A DNA stretch of 64,000 nt from Mesorhabditis belari (GCA_958450365.1 CAUEEP010000725.1:582501-646500); one strand, 5' to 3'; positions 44,583-54,700 are shown, numbered from the stretch's first letter. Translations and numbers: made by a program. The notes: generated by a model from the sequence alone, not told the origin.

Positions 44583-44990
44583 TCAAGGGCTATCATTTGA
44601 CACCGAAACGAATAATGTAGCATAAACCAGCACGGAGAACGGGACGTTCAAAGTTAGACTACGCAACTGTACGCCCAGCATTATGAGGGTCGCCTTTTAT
44701 CTAATTTTTGGTTTGATAAAAGCTATTGAAAGATACAAAAAGTATATAGAATACTCTAATAGAAAGCCACCTTTTTGTACATTTTTTGAAAGCCTTTTTT
44801 CTCAGCTCCTAGAGTTTTTCCAACTACAGTTTTAGTACCAAAAAATACTAGATTTCAAGGGCTATCATTTGACACCGAAGCGAACACTGTAGCATAAACC
44901 ATCACGGAGAACGGGACGTTCAAAGTTAGACTACGCGGCAATACCCCGTCATTATGGAGGGCGTTACTATTAGAGGTATTACGGTAATAC
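44583..44990. mobile_element. one partial and one full MITE (family CCGTAATA)
   Basis: 44583-44695 is a right-half fragment; 44700-44990 carries the full core and ends GTTACTATTAGAGGTATTAC. Both lie immediately after the Pmp3 3' region. Confidence 0.65.
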
Positions 44991-45039
44991 CTTTAAACGG
45001 CTTTAAGCGTAAAAGCTTTAAGCTTTTACGAATACATTT

Positions 45040-45125
45040 CAAAAGATGAATAACGCTGATTGTGATTGGACACTGTTGAACTCTCTCAACTTCACCGATC
45101 TCCGTCAAATTTCAATAAACCTTAA
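45040..45125 (+). pseudogene. duplicate of Pmp3 last exon and poly(A) region, copy B
   Basis: AAGATGAATAACGCTGATTGTGATTGGACACTGTTGAACTCTC matches exon 3 and 3' UTR (given here only as a match over ~85 bp). Stop codon is lost (TTGA frame) and AATAAA is kept at 45114. Confidence 0.75.
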
Positions 45126-45232
45126 ATACTAGGCTAGCCAGAACCTAACTTCTTTATGGAGCGTGTAAAGTTAGACTACGTGGCAATACTCCGTCATTAT
45201 GGAGAGCGCTACGATTAGAGGTATTACCGTAA

Positions 45233-45355
45233 TTGTGATTGAACACTGTTAAACTCTCTCAACTTCACCGATCTTAATCAAATTTCAATAAACATTTCAA
45301 ATCTCGCTGAAATCCACCAAAATCCACAAATTCAAAACAACCATGAATTCAAGGG
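45233..45355 (+). pseudogene. duplicate of Pmp3 last exon and poly(A) region, copy C
   Basis: Starts within the exon (ATTGTGATTGAACACTGTTA) and extends furthest into the 3' side (CACCAAAATCCACAAATTCA). AATAAA at 45287. Confidence 0.75.
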
Positions 45356-45475
45356 CTATCATTTGACACCGAAACGAATACTGTAGCATAAACCAGCACG
45401 GAGAACGGGACGTTAAAAGTTAGACTACGCGGCAATACCCCGTCATTATCGAGAGCGCTACGATTAGAGTCATAC
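45340..45475. mobile_element. MITE fragment (family CCGTAATA)
   Basis: AAGGGCTATCATTTGACACC ... TACCCCGTCATTATCGAGAG, same join to the preceding 3' module as at 44.58 kb. Another short piece is at 45150-45225. Confidence 0.6.
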
Positions 45476-45508
45476 CTTTAAACAGTTTTAAGCTTTTACG
45501 AGCACATT

Positions 45509-45596
45509 TCAAAAAGATGAATAACGCTGATTGTGATTGGACACTGTTAAACGCTCTCAACCTCACCGATCTCAATCAAATTTCAATAAACCTTTA
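45509..45596 (+). pseudogene. duplicate of Pmp3 last exon and poly(A) region, copy D
   Basis: AAGATGAATAACGCTGATTG...ACACTGTTAAACGCTCTCAA. Retains exon-like start and TAA; AATAAA at 45585. Confidence 0.75.
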
Positions 45597-45644
45597 ATGC
45601 TAGGCTATCCAGAACCTAACTTCTGATCTGGTCTTGATCTTTCT

Positions 45645-45745
45645 TGGCTCTCAACTTCACCGATCTCAATCAAATTTCAATAAACCTTTTGAAATCTCGC
45701 TGAAATCCACCAAAATATGCGCAAATTCAAAACAATCATGAATCA
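45645..45745 (+). pseudogene. duplicate of Pmp3 poly(A) region, copy E
   Basis: 3' UTR part only (TCTCAACTTCACCGATCTCA ... AATCCACCAAAAT), AATAAA at 45679. Between D and E lies CCAGAACCTAACTTCTGATC, which also occurs inside intron 2 at 44.07 kb. Confidence 0.7.
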
Positions 45746-45887
45746 TTTTTAAAATCAACGATTAGAAAACCTTTTTTGAAAATTTTGGATGAGACGATTT
45801 TACGGGATATTTTGACTTCTCAAAGAAAAATACAGAAATTCATATAAATTTTTGAGAAACGGGAAAAATCTCGATTCTTTACGAGAA

Positions 45888-46258
45888 ATGCTTTCGAAAA
45901 TTCTTCTCATTTCGGCGGTCATCGTTGCCGTGTGCGCACAATCCGGAGTCCCATGTGGATTTTGTGAGTTTTTCCAAGAGATTTGCTAATCAAGCGTACT
46001 TTAATGCAGACTCCGAAAGTTGACGCTGACTTATTGCTTTAAAAATTTGATCATTCATTGTGATTCGAAAGTGGATAATTTTCAGCGTGTTCGCGCAACA
46101 CTCAATTCTTCACGGCTCTCGACGGTCAAACTGGAAGCATCACTTGTTCGGATGGAGCTGGAACGGGACGGTGTATGGGATGTTGTCAATCAAGGGGACT
46201 TCAATCGGGAATTGATACGGTCAGTGGGAAAGTGTATTTTGGAAAAACGAGTCATTAA
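45888..46258 (+). CDS. small secreted six-cysteine protein
   Basis: Exon 1 (45888-45963) encodes a signal peptide (MLSKILLISAVIVAVCA) and QSGVPCGF, ending at a gtgagt donor. Exon 2 (46086-46258) follows TTTTCAG. The join gives 82 residues with six cysteines in the predicted mature part, including TCSDGAGTGRCMGCCQSRG, and ends FGKTSH. An even number of cysteines and the leader suggest a disulfide-stabilised extracellular product. I recognise no named family. A possible 9-bp exon (46010-46018) between them keeps frame but is not needed. The coding part ends 15 bp before a MITE, and the first AATAAA (about 46378) lies inside that element. It lies immediately downstream of the duplicated Pmp3 3' modules and upstream of another Cys-rich gene on the same strand. 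Confidence 0.7.
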
Positions 46259-46272
46259 TCCATTAGTACAAT

Positions 46273-46854
46273 AGACTTGTAAGAAAAACATCTGTCGGTT
46301 CTTTTTTGCCGTTGGAAAAAGATTTTTCTTGGTTTTCTCAGCACCAACTCTTTGATTTTGACTATCATTCGATGGAGAATAAAATTGCGCGTCGAATGAT
46401 ACCAAAATGAACTTAAAATATAATATCAATGCAAAGTTATTGACTGAAAACCTAAACCCCGCCCATTATTGGTGGGACTTGACCTTTTGCCATTGGCAAT
46501 TTAAGATTTTTCTTGGTTTTCTCAGCACCAACCCTTCGATTTTGATTGTCATTCGATGCAGAATAAAATTGCGCATTGAATGATACCAAAATTAACTTAA
46601 AATATAATATCCACGCAAAGTTATGAGGCAAAGGGTTAAGTCCCGCCCATAATGAGCGGGGTTTAGGTTTTTAGCCAACAACTTTGCGTGGATATTATAT
46701 TTTGAGTTGATTTTGGTATCATTCGACGCGCAATTTTATTCTCCATTGAATGAAAGTCAAAAGAGTCAAAATCAAAGGGTTGATGCTGAGAAAAACAAGA
46801 AAAACCTTTTGCCAACGGCAAAAAAGAACCGACAGATGTTTTTCTTACAAGTCT
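46273..46854. mobile_element. MITE with ~190-bp inverted ends directly after a stop codon
   Basis: Ends GACTTGTAAGAAAAACATCT and AGATGTTTTTCTTACAAGTC. Arms continue inward past CCGTTGG...CAGCACCAAC. A partial third copy of the arm lies inside (46496-46630). It supplies the poly(A) signal of the gene at 45.9 kb. Confidence 0.8.
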
Positions 46855-47014
46855 AGTAAGTAACATTCTTTCTAGACTAACCTAGATTACTATAAATGTT
46901 TTTGGGGTACTGTAGTCTGTAACAGAATGTGCTTCTCCATCTAAAACATGCCAACTTTCAAAAACTACCGTAATCTTGTCTATTTTGATAGCTGATCAAA
47001 GCAAAGCGGCCAAA

Positions 47015-47695
47015 ATGATGTGCTTGCGGTTAAGTTTATTTGTGTTTCTTATTTTCATTGGACGTAGAAAAAAATGAGCGATCTGCTGAACTTTTTGGAG
47101 CCGTTTAGAACAAATCTGGGATAAGAAAATGCCAAAAAAACGAAACAGGGCTCAAAAAGAGGTTAACTGAGCTTTTCTCAACACCAATTCGGTTTTAAGC
47201 GATCCCAAAGTATGCAAAATGTAGGTGATTTTATTCTGTATCCAATAAGAATAAGAAACACAGAAATTTAACCGGGGAAGGACTATTTTTGCCGTGGCGC
47301 TGTTTGTACACGGCGCTGTTTTGATCAGCTCCCATTAAAAAGCCTAGATTGGATAAAGGTAGAGACAAAATTACAGTAATATTCGAAAGTTGACACGCTT
47401 TAGCTTTTAACAACAGCAGCAAGCAGGCAGCTTTTAGAAGATTTAGAAAGTTCGAAAACAAAACCGTTTTCCAGAGCAACTCAGCCGGCTTCACCTCATC
47501 CGATGGCCGCTCGTGTGTCTGCTGTTTCAACAATTTCCGCTGCAATGGAGGCAAATAATTTCAAAAAATATTTATTTTAAAGAAATAAAATTTGTAACTG
47601 AATCTTTTTCAAGGATCACTTTTACAGGAGTTGTCCCCACGTTTACCGGAAACACTGGAAACACTCAAGCCGCTCAGCAACAATTCGGAAAATAA
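47015..47695 (+). CDS. small secreted Cys-rich protein, candidate GC-AG intron
   Basis: Exon 1 (47015-47063) encodes a hydrophobic leader, MMCLRLSLFVFLIFIG. A second exon (about 47431-47550) encodes FENKTVFQSNSAGF, then SSDGRSCVCCFNNFRCNG. A third (47628-47695, after TTTTACAG) encodes GVVPTFTGNTGNTQAAQQQF-GK then TAA. The exon 1 to 2 join (donor gtagaa, acceptor GGCAG) is the least certain; TTTTCCAG at 47472 is a stronger acceptor but does not fit the exon 1 phase. The exon 2 to 3 join needs a GC donor (gcaaat); without it the protein ends in CNGGK at 47558. The model is 78 residues. It resembles the neighbour at 45.9 kb in size, leader and a DG-C-x-CC block, but not enough to claim homology. 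AATAAA overlaps the stop codon. Confidence 0.5.
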
Positions 47696-47912
47696 AGAGA
47701 TTTTTCGTGAAGAAAAGATATTTTTTGGAAATAAATGAATTTAGCTTATGAATATGAGTTCAAGAAGTGCAAAAGAACAAAAAATGCTTCTAATTGTCAC
47801 AAATTTGAGCTATTCAATTAAATTTTAAATGCAAACTCTGCTACTTTCTTTATTATAATAGAGGAGCCGGCTCTTCTATTGGAGAGTAGACATGGACACT
47901 ACAAACTACAAG

Positions 47913-48010
47913 GCTTTATGATTTTCGTGTTATTTTGTTGCACTTTTTGAGATCGACAAAATTACACCAAAATCATAAAGATTCGCCCACTTAGAAGAAA
48001 TTTATAACGA
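47913..48010. mobile_element. fragment of the 12.2-kb MITE family
   Basis: ACCAAAATCATAAAGATTCG and TTAGAAGAAATTTATAACGA match the internal palindrome of the element at 12237-12659. Confidence 0.55.
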
Positions 48011-48150
48011 GTTGGGCAAAAAATTTGGCGCACAGTAGCCACCGCCCTCGTTTATTTTGCAGACTCCCGCAAGAAAAATTGTCACTTTCCTGGGGGTGGT
48101 CACTTTCCGCAAAATTTTTTGCGCAACTGGGTCATTTCCGCAACTTTTGG

Positions 48151-48648
48151 GAGTGGGACAAATGCGACCTTTTTTTTGCGCACCCGGACATTTGCGCACC
48201 TTTTTTTCCGCACCTTGCCCATTAGCGCACCTTTTTTCGCGTTTCAAAAAGCTCTAAAAAGCTAATATTAACCAATTTCTATTCCAAATGTTGTTTTTCT
48301 AGGTAATTTGAGGGTGTCGAATTCAAATTTTGACATAACAGAGCGTGTGGAACAACAAGACAAAACGGCTAGATCAAATTACAGAAAATTGTCGATTTTT
48401 CTTCCTCTTCGATTTTTCTCTTTGCATAACTCCGTCCGTTTGTTTTCACAAGCTCTGATATGTCAAAATTTCGATTCTACGCCCTAAAATTACCTAGAAA
48501 AACAAATTTTGGAATAGAAATTGGTTAATATTAGCTTTTTAGAGCTTTTTGAAACGCGAAAAAAGGTGCGCTAATGGGCTAAGTGCGGAAAAAAAGGTGC
48601 GCAAATGTCCGGGTGCGCAAAAAAAAAGGTCGCATTTGTCCCACTCCC
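48151..48648. mobile_element. palindromic element, ends GAGTGGGACAAATGCGACC
   Basis: Two ~210-bp arms, nearly perfect, from GAGTGGGACAAATGCGACC to a centre near 48390 and back to GGTCGCATTTGTCCCACTC. Contains repeated GCGCAC...ATTTGCGCACC motifs. Confidence 0.8.
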
Positions 48649-48718
48649 CACATTTTCAACAAAGATCTTTTCCACAACTTTTTTAACACTTTTTGCAACT
48701 TTTACAATTTTTTCTGGT

Positions 48719-49412
48719 ACTTGTGGAGTATTCGCGGGGGGGTCTTTCAATAACCGGGGTGGTAAAATTTTAAGATGCGTTGGGGTAAAATTTTATATAC
48801 GTTATATACGACCCCTTTTAAAGATATTCAGCCGCTTAAGTGATTTGGTGGCAAATTCTCTTCAAATGTAAAGATATTCGATTTATTCGAGGTGAATACT
48901 TGGGGGTGGGACAAATGCGACCTTTTTTTGCGCACCTGGACATTTGCGCACCTTTTTTTTGCTGGAAAAGGCCTTAGGAAAGGTCGTAGAGCTTCAAAAA
49001 TGTTTTCATAGGAGGGAATCGTATGCCTAGATTCCGAATTTCGACAAATCAGACCTCGCTGACACGTCAAATTTGGGCTAAAAGGCAAAAACTACGCAAG
49101 TTAAGCTTTTCCGCAGTTTTTGCGTTTTAGCCCAAATTTGACGTGTCAGCGAGGTCTGATTTGTCGAAATTCGGAATCTACGCATACGATTCCCTTATAT
49201 GGAAATATTTTCGAAGCTCTACGGCCTTGCCTAAGGCCTTTTTCCAGCGAAAGAAAAGGTCGCATTTGTCCCACCATTTGTCCAGAATACTTGATTACGT
49301 GATTCGAGGTGATACTCGATTAAAATACTGGATACTGGATCTTAAAATTTTACCACCCCGGATATTGAAAGACGATACGGATATTGAAGACCCCCCGGAT
49401 ACTCCACAAGCA
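48719..49412. mobile_element. palindromic element containing a second palindromic element
   Basis: Outer ends CTTGTGGAGTATTCGCGGGG and CCCCCCGGATACTCCACAAG. Nested inside (48903-49275) is a further inverted repeat, GGGACAAATGCGACC ... GGTCGCATTTGTCCC, with its centre at 49095 (TTTTGCCTTTTAGCCC / GGGCTAAAACGCAAAA). The nested ends match those of 48151-48648. Confidence 0.75.
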
Positions 49413-49589
49413 TCCTTTTCCTAACTTTTTCCCTATTTCGCTAGTAATTTTGAAGTTTAGTACTAAGTTAGAAATTATTTGCTAAGCTTCTTGATACCAA
49501 ACAGTGCCACGCTGAGACGTTTTTGTTTCTTTAATGCATTAAACTTGATGAATTTTTTGTAATGAAAGTTTCTTGTTTAGGTCTGGATC

Positions 49590-51377
49590 ATGTCTAATCG
49601 AAATTTGAATGCTCCACTTAATCATCACACAGAGCAAACATATTGGGATCGACGGTAATTCATGTTTGTTTGTTTGTTGTTGTTTATTTAGAAGTTTAGA
49701 AGCTCCTGTTTCATGCAAAATCCTATCCTCAACAATCAGCCGCCTCAATTCGATCCGTTCAGGGGCCCCGAGATTTTCCATATGGCACAGGTTCATTTTA
49801 CGTTTTTTGAAAATGTTTCTTGTCTTGAAATGTTTAACTAAAGTAATCTAGAAATAAAAATTACGAGTAAAACTAGCCAGTGGGTTTAAACTGATCTTTT
49901 ATCATTTACTTTTAGCAATTCCTGCAAGCGCAACAAGCTCAACAAGCTCAGCTTACTTATGGCCGCATCCCACTTGGACAAATGTAACTTTCTTGGAGTT
50001 AAATTGCATTAATTCTGTTGTTTTAGGCAATGGATGCCTACACAAAATCTGAACATGGTTGGGCTACAGAATGACATATCATCCTCTCGACGGTGAATTT
50101 TAGCTTCTTTCTATTTGGAAATTAATTTTAGATACTCGTTTTCTGCTCAAAATCTTGCACCCAACATTCCCGGAAGCCATTTAGGATCACGTGGAAGGAT
50201 GAACAAGCCGGAACGGTGTCATTTACCTCAGGTTTTTGTTATATTGGTGTTTGCAAGGTATTTGTTTTAGGATACCACAAGGATTCAACAAAGTGTTCAT
50301 GCGAAGAATGATCCGTCGACTAGACCTATACATGGGTGCGTTCTTGAATGTGTAGCTTGTATTGAAACTACTAAACTACTAAAGTCGTAGCTGAATTATA
50401 GCTTATAGAGTTCTTGTTGCTATAGTAGTTGAGGGGGGAGGGGCAGCGTACATTCCTCTCTAGTGAACCAGAGCGCACTAATTTTTACTCCTAGGGTTTT
50501 TTAATGGCGTAGCTTCTTAATTTGGTGTTTATTTAAGCTTTAGTGACTGTTTTCTGGCTATTTCAAACAGTTACCGAGGTTTTAAGTCTCTTAATTCGGT
50601 CCCGCACCTCTAAACCCAGTGGAAATAGAGCCACTCTTGAAAGAGTTGTTGCTCAAACTGGCATAAAGTTGTTTAGAATAGTTTATAAATGCTTCCAATG
50701 GATTCAGTGCAATTAATTATCCCAGAAAAAGTTTTTAAAACTAGTGGCAAGCTCGAAAAAATCGGCCTTTACAAACTGGGCTCCCAAACTACTAAAGCAC
50801 CCAGTTCTTTTTTGTTCTTGTATCAACTTTTCATCAGCAATTTTTTATTTCAGCAAATGCGTCTCCTCACAACGCCTGAATTTTGTCGGTCAAAGAGAAA
50901 TGGTTACACCCGCTCTCATGAAGGTTTTTAAATATAAAAAACGCTATTTAAATCTTGTTTTTCAGAGAGCCAGACTTCATTTAAAATTCTCAAATCTTCC
51001 ACCAAATTTCACGTGCAAAGATGTGATTCAACAGATTCTTGGCACTGACAAGATGCTTGTCACTTGTCATGGAAAGTATGCTTTTCGCTCAAAACTCTTA
51101 TTTTTGTTTTGTTTTGTTTTAGGCCGGATATCTCACTTCAACGTGGCAAAGATGGCTCCATTTTTTGTCTTGCTCAATTCATCAACGAGATGGAGGCTGA
51201 AAAGGTAGACTATTGGATTTATTAGTTGCACGAAGCTATTTCACACGATTTATTATAGAATTTAGGTCGCTTGAATCTCTGGTTTAATAGATACTTTTTT
51301 AGATTCGTGTTTTCTGGAACGAAACGCAAATTATGAAGGGCAGAGAGAAGCTGATCGTTGAATACTTTAATCACTAA
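49590..51377 (+). CDS. Gln-rich protein with divergent RRM-like C-terminal domain
   Basis: Ten exons: 49590-49654, 49700-49790, 49916-49983, 50027-50092, 50132-50231, 50271-50335, 50854-50923, 50966-51075, 51123-51204, 51303-51377. All phases agree and give 263 residues. Residues 1-75 are Asn/Gln/Pro-rich (QFLQAQQAQQAQ), residues 75-175 are low-complexity and probably unstructured, and residues 176-263 run RARLHLKFSNLPPNFTCKDV, then a strand-rich part, INEMEAEKIRVFW and LIVEYFNH. That beta-alpha-beta-beta-alpha-beta order with LKFSNLP as an RNP2-like strand fits an RRM fold, but the usual RNP1 aromatics are not evident. An RNA-binding or adaptor role is inferred. The start sits 9 bp after a TTGTTTAG acceptor, which suits trans-splicing or an upstream exon. 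AATAAA is at 51529. The 518-bp intron 6 could hide one more exon. Confidence 0.75.
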
Positions 51378-51528
51378 TTGTTTGTACGCTTTCTCATTAT
51401 TGGTACTGTTTTAATATTTTTTTACTTACCTTTTAGATGCATATATACTTTGATGTGTTGCTCTTGTTTTTAGCTTGTTTTTATTTTGCAGTTTTTACAA
51501 AGGGTCCAAAGGAGCCGTTTGTGTGATG

Positions 51529-51534
51529 AATAAA
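51529..51534 (+). terminator. poly(A) signal of the RRM-like gene
   Basis: AATAAA lies 152 bp after the TAA of the ten-exon model, in otherwise non-coding AT-rich sequence. Confidence 0.55.
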
Positions 51535-51539
51535 GGTTT

Positions 51540-52050
51540 TTACGGGCGATTTGGAATGTTTGAGAATGTTTGAAAAGTTGAAGGTTTAGGTGTGTAACAA
51601 AGATTTTACGAAGTAAATCCGTAATCTTTCTAGGAAATCTTCAATTCGACTCCTGATTGGCAAATTTTCAGCACAATTCCTATATTTTTAACACCAATCC
51701 AATATTGATCGTTTTTGCCGCTTTTCTCCGTTCTTCCTCTCCAACATTCATCATTTCTAAGATTTTATCCAAAATTACTTTGCTTTTTTGCGCGTCTCTT
51801 TTTGCATCTGTACAGGATGCGGCATACATAGCGTTGCGCTTAATGCATCTTTTTGGCTTTCTAAGACAATACATTAATCTGACAAGAGCAGGTCACGAAG
51901 TCAAGGTGGCTAAACGAAATGAGACCTAGACCATCCGATGCAGAATTTTACGCTGATTCTGTGATTCTTTATTGTAATTCCCCTATATTGTGTCTCAAAC
52001 TATTTTTAACCACTTCTAGATTGTCATGCAATTAGAGCTTTGCAAAAACT
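51540..52050. other. no supported gene
   Basis: TACAGGATGCGGCATACATA at 51818 resembles the mariner terminus at 25.7 kb and may be a solo remnant. The 90-codon frame at 51657-51929 runs through it. Confidence 0.4.
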
Positions 52051-52059
52051 GATGCCAGA

Positions 52060-52460
52060 TTATTTTTTACCCCACACTAGTCTGCCATACTGTTACCACT
52101 TTCTTACTGGGGAAAGGCACTAGGTCAAGGCCTTTTTGATGCACATTTGATGACGAAATTTTCATTTATCACATTTGCATTTTGTCGTTCTTTATTAATT
52201 GTAATCAATGTTTTTGAAAAAAGCGAAAAAAAAATGAACCAGGATTCTTCTAGCTGGATGCTAGCGAGTTACCTCTAAACCACAGCTCCCATCATCTAGT
52301 GTGGGGAATTGGGCTGAAATACTGTGGGACTTTGATGCGAGATATCTTGCGATACAGAGCTCCATTGGAAAAACTAAAAGCGGATTCGGAATCTCTATTC
52401 AAAGTTCTACAATGGGTGCGCATCAAAAAAGTCACCTTGACCAAAAAAAGGCCTTTCCAT
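52060..52460. mobile_element. inverted-repeat region with tRNA-like insert
   Basis: CCCCACACTAG/CTAGTGTGGGG and GGTCAAGGCCTTTTTGATGC / GCATCAAAAAAGTCACCTTG form two overlapping inverted pairs around the tRNA-like sequence at 52233-52290. Confidence 0.5.
52233..52290 (-). pseudogene. tRNA-like sequence
   Basis: Minus strand: GAGCTGTGGTTTAGAGGTAA (box A), GCTAG-CATCCAG-CTAGA arm with a 7-nt loop, and weak box B CTGGTTCATT. The 5' acceptor is absent. Confidence 0.45.
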
Positions 52461-52867
52461 AGTTAGAGAGTACGTATGGCATTTTGTCTAGTACTTTTTT
52501 TTCAATTTTTTAGTAAAAACAATTGGCAAGCTTAGCTGAATCGGCCGTATCGCTTTAAACATGTGATTTGGTGTGAATCGAACTCTTGAGAGAGAGAGAG
52601 AGAGTGGATCGATCTGCAGTCTTGTGCTAGTCCTCTTTAGGCTCTCTCAGTTCTTTCTCTTTTCATCTAGCACATTTTCCATAAAAGGCGCAAAAATGAT
52701 GGATAGCATAACAAACTTGTGGGAAAAGATCTGTACAAGAAAACGATCTGAATACCGCAAATATTTGGTTTATAGCTAGATTTGAGTTAACTGGTATAGA
52801 TCTAACGAAAATTTGCTTCCTCTGTGCCTAACAAGAGAACGTTCTAAAGAGGGTGTGAGACTTTTAA

Positions 52868-53012
52868 ACGGCGAGGAAAACGGCGAGGAAAACGGCGAGG
52901 CAAACGACGAAGCAAACGGCGAAGCAAACGGCGAAGCAAACGGTGAAGCAAACGGAAAAGCAAACGACGAAGAAACGACGAAGCAAACGGCGAAGCAAAC
53001 GGCGAAGCAAAC
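52868..53012. repeat. 12-bp GGCGAAGCAAAC array
   Basis: About twelve units of AACGGCGAGGAA/AACGGCGAAGCA. Open frames on both strands follow from the 12-bp period. Confidence 0.75.
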
Positions 53013-53150
53013 GCCTATCGTACATGACGAATCCGATGCTGTGTTTATTTTTTGCCCACTGGCTTTGGCTTTCAAGAAAAGCACATGCAAAGTTCCGCAA
53101 AAGCAGACTCTCACCTCACCTATAAGAGGTCGCCGACGGGAAGAAAAGCA

Positions 53151-53228
53151 GCGGCGGTCTAGGGGATAGTGCGTTAGTCTATCAAATTAGTACTATCTTT
53201 GCTCCCGGGTTCGACTCCTCTCGCCGCC
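53151..53228 (+). pseudogene. tRNA-like sequence with paired acceptor ends
   Basis: GCGGCGG can pair with TCGCCGC at the 3' end (7 bp), the best acceptor match in the window. Box A GGTCTAGGGGATAGTGCG, box B GGGTTCGACTCC. The middle (GATAGT ... ACTATC) folds across the anticodon region, and T-arm pairing is shifted by one base, so I do not assign an anticodon. Confidence 0.55.
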
Positions 53229-53429
53229 CTGCCTTTTGCTTTTTTTGTAAAACTTTCGCAAAACATTTTTGTAGTCCCTAGAGTGTTTGCTTTCAATTTT
53301 TGAAGTCTTTTTCTTTATTTACATTAGAGATTCCACATTTGTCTTATTGTCTTATTAACATTTGTCTTATTGACTAGGCTTTATTTCATGTCTTGAATAA
53401 AGTATGAATAAATTACATTTCAATAAAAG

Positions 53430-53915
53430 TGTTCAAGGCTTTCAATATGGTTTTACGTTGGCTTAGGCTTTGCTTTGCCTTGGCTTTCAATATGGCTTTG
53501 CCTTGGCTTTCAATATGGTTTTCTCATGGCTTTCAATATGGTTTTGCCTTAGCTTTCAATATGGCTTTGGCTTGGCTTTCAATATGGCTTTGGCTTGGCT
53601 TTCAATATGGCTTTGCCTTAGCTTTCAATATGGCTTTGGCTTGGCTTTCAATATGGTTTTGCCTTGGCTTTCAATATGGCTTTGCCTTGGCTTTCAATAT
53701 GGTTTTGCCTTAGCTTTCAATATGGCTTTGGCTTGGCTTTCAATATGGCTTTGCCTTAGCTTTCAATATGGCTTTGCCTTGGCTTTCAATATGTTTTTGC
53801 CTTAGCTTTCAATATGGTTTTGCCTTAGCTTTCAATATGGCTTTGGCTTGGCTTTCAATATGGCTTTGCCTTAGCTTTCAATATGGCTTTGCCTTGGCTT
53901 TCAATATGACTTTCC
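53430..53915. repeat. minisatellite, 23-bp TTTCAATATGGCTTTGCCTTGGC
   Basis: About twenty units alternating GCCTTAGC, GCCTTGGC and GGCTTGGC. The 23-bp period cycles frames, so all three are open; not coding. Confidence 0.9.
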
Positions 53916-53919
53916 CCTT

Positions 53920-54620
53920 AAATCATTTAAGAAATCTTTTAAAACCATCATTTCCTTTGAATTCTTTTTAGTCATACTCTAAAAAGCAATTTGTAAACAT
54001 AGAAAAGAAAAAAAAATCCTTTTTCAATTTAGGACTACGGTAGAGTCGGGGTCTCGTAGCGGGCGAATTTCGGCCTGCGGGCTGTTCGACTAGGAAAAAG
54101 GGAAATAGAGTAAAAATTGAAGAGACCCAGGAACAGGGAAAAGAAAAAGGTTCTATAGTCGCACACACGTATTCGCTTTTGGGGGAATTGGGAGAGGGGA
54201 GAGGGGCAAAATGGGAATGGGAGGCAGTGTTAGGACGCGACGCGGCTCTTTCCACCGCAACGCGTCTCTTTTTTCCCTTCTCTTCCCAAAATCCTCTCCT
54301 TTTTCCTCTTCTTTCTCGTCTTTTCCCGAAATCTATCGAAAGAACTCCTTTTCTTTCTCTCGATGATCACCACATTGATGGCTGTGCACCAAAAATTTTC
54401 CCTCTTCTGCCCGACTCGCATCTCGCGTTTTAGCCAATAGGATTTTGTGGATTGTTTTTCAATTTTGCTATGTTTCTATTTTTTGATCGATAGGGCAAGC
54501 TGGGTTGTTGGTTTAAGTGACCCCAGCCTAGTCTTGATGACTCATTTCAAGGAAAATGCTTTTGAAGTTTGGAAAAACGGCGTCGCCGCGGTATAACGCC
54601 GAATTACTTTCCTCCAATAG
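53920..54620. other. no supported gene; GC-richer patch
   Basis: 54020-54120 and 54230-54270 are less AT-rich (GTAGAGTCGGGGTCTCGTAG, GACGCGACGCGG), but opposing frames have no splice structure. Confidence 0.4.
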
Positions 54621-54622
54621 AT

Positions 54623-54700
54623 GACCGATTGGTGTGGTGGTTAGTGTGCTCGGCCCTGATCCAATTCGGCTCTATGGTCCCTGGTTCGAACCCTTTCAAT
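54623..54700 (+). pseudogene. tRNA-like sequence
   Basis: TTGGTGTGGTGGTTAGTGTG (box A), CGGCCCTGATCCAATTCGGC, box B TGGTTCGAACCC. Between the D-arm and T-arm there are 8-10 extra bases and no standard anticodon arm. Confidence 0.55.

Noticed and set aside
46010..46018. 9-bp micro-exon between the two exons of the six-cysteine gene
   Set aside because: Keeps frame but needs a weak gttgac donor; the two-exon model explains the data.
51657..51929. 90-codon plus frame
   Set aside because: Runs through a mariner-terminus-like sequence, no splice partner, low confidence in codon use.
53429..53971. Three frames of FQYGFALAFNMAL type
   Set aside because: 23-bp minisatellite that stays open in all frames.
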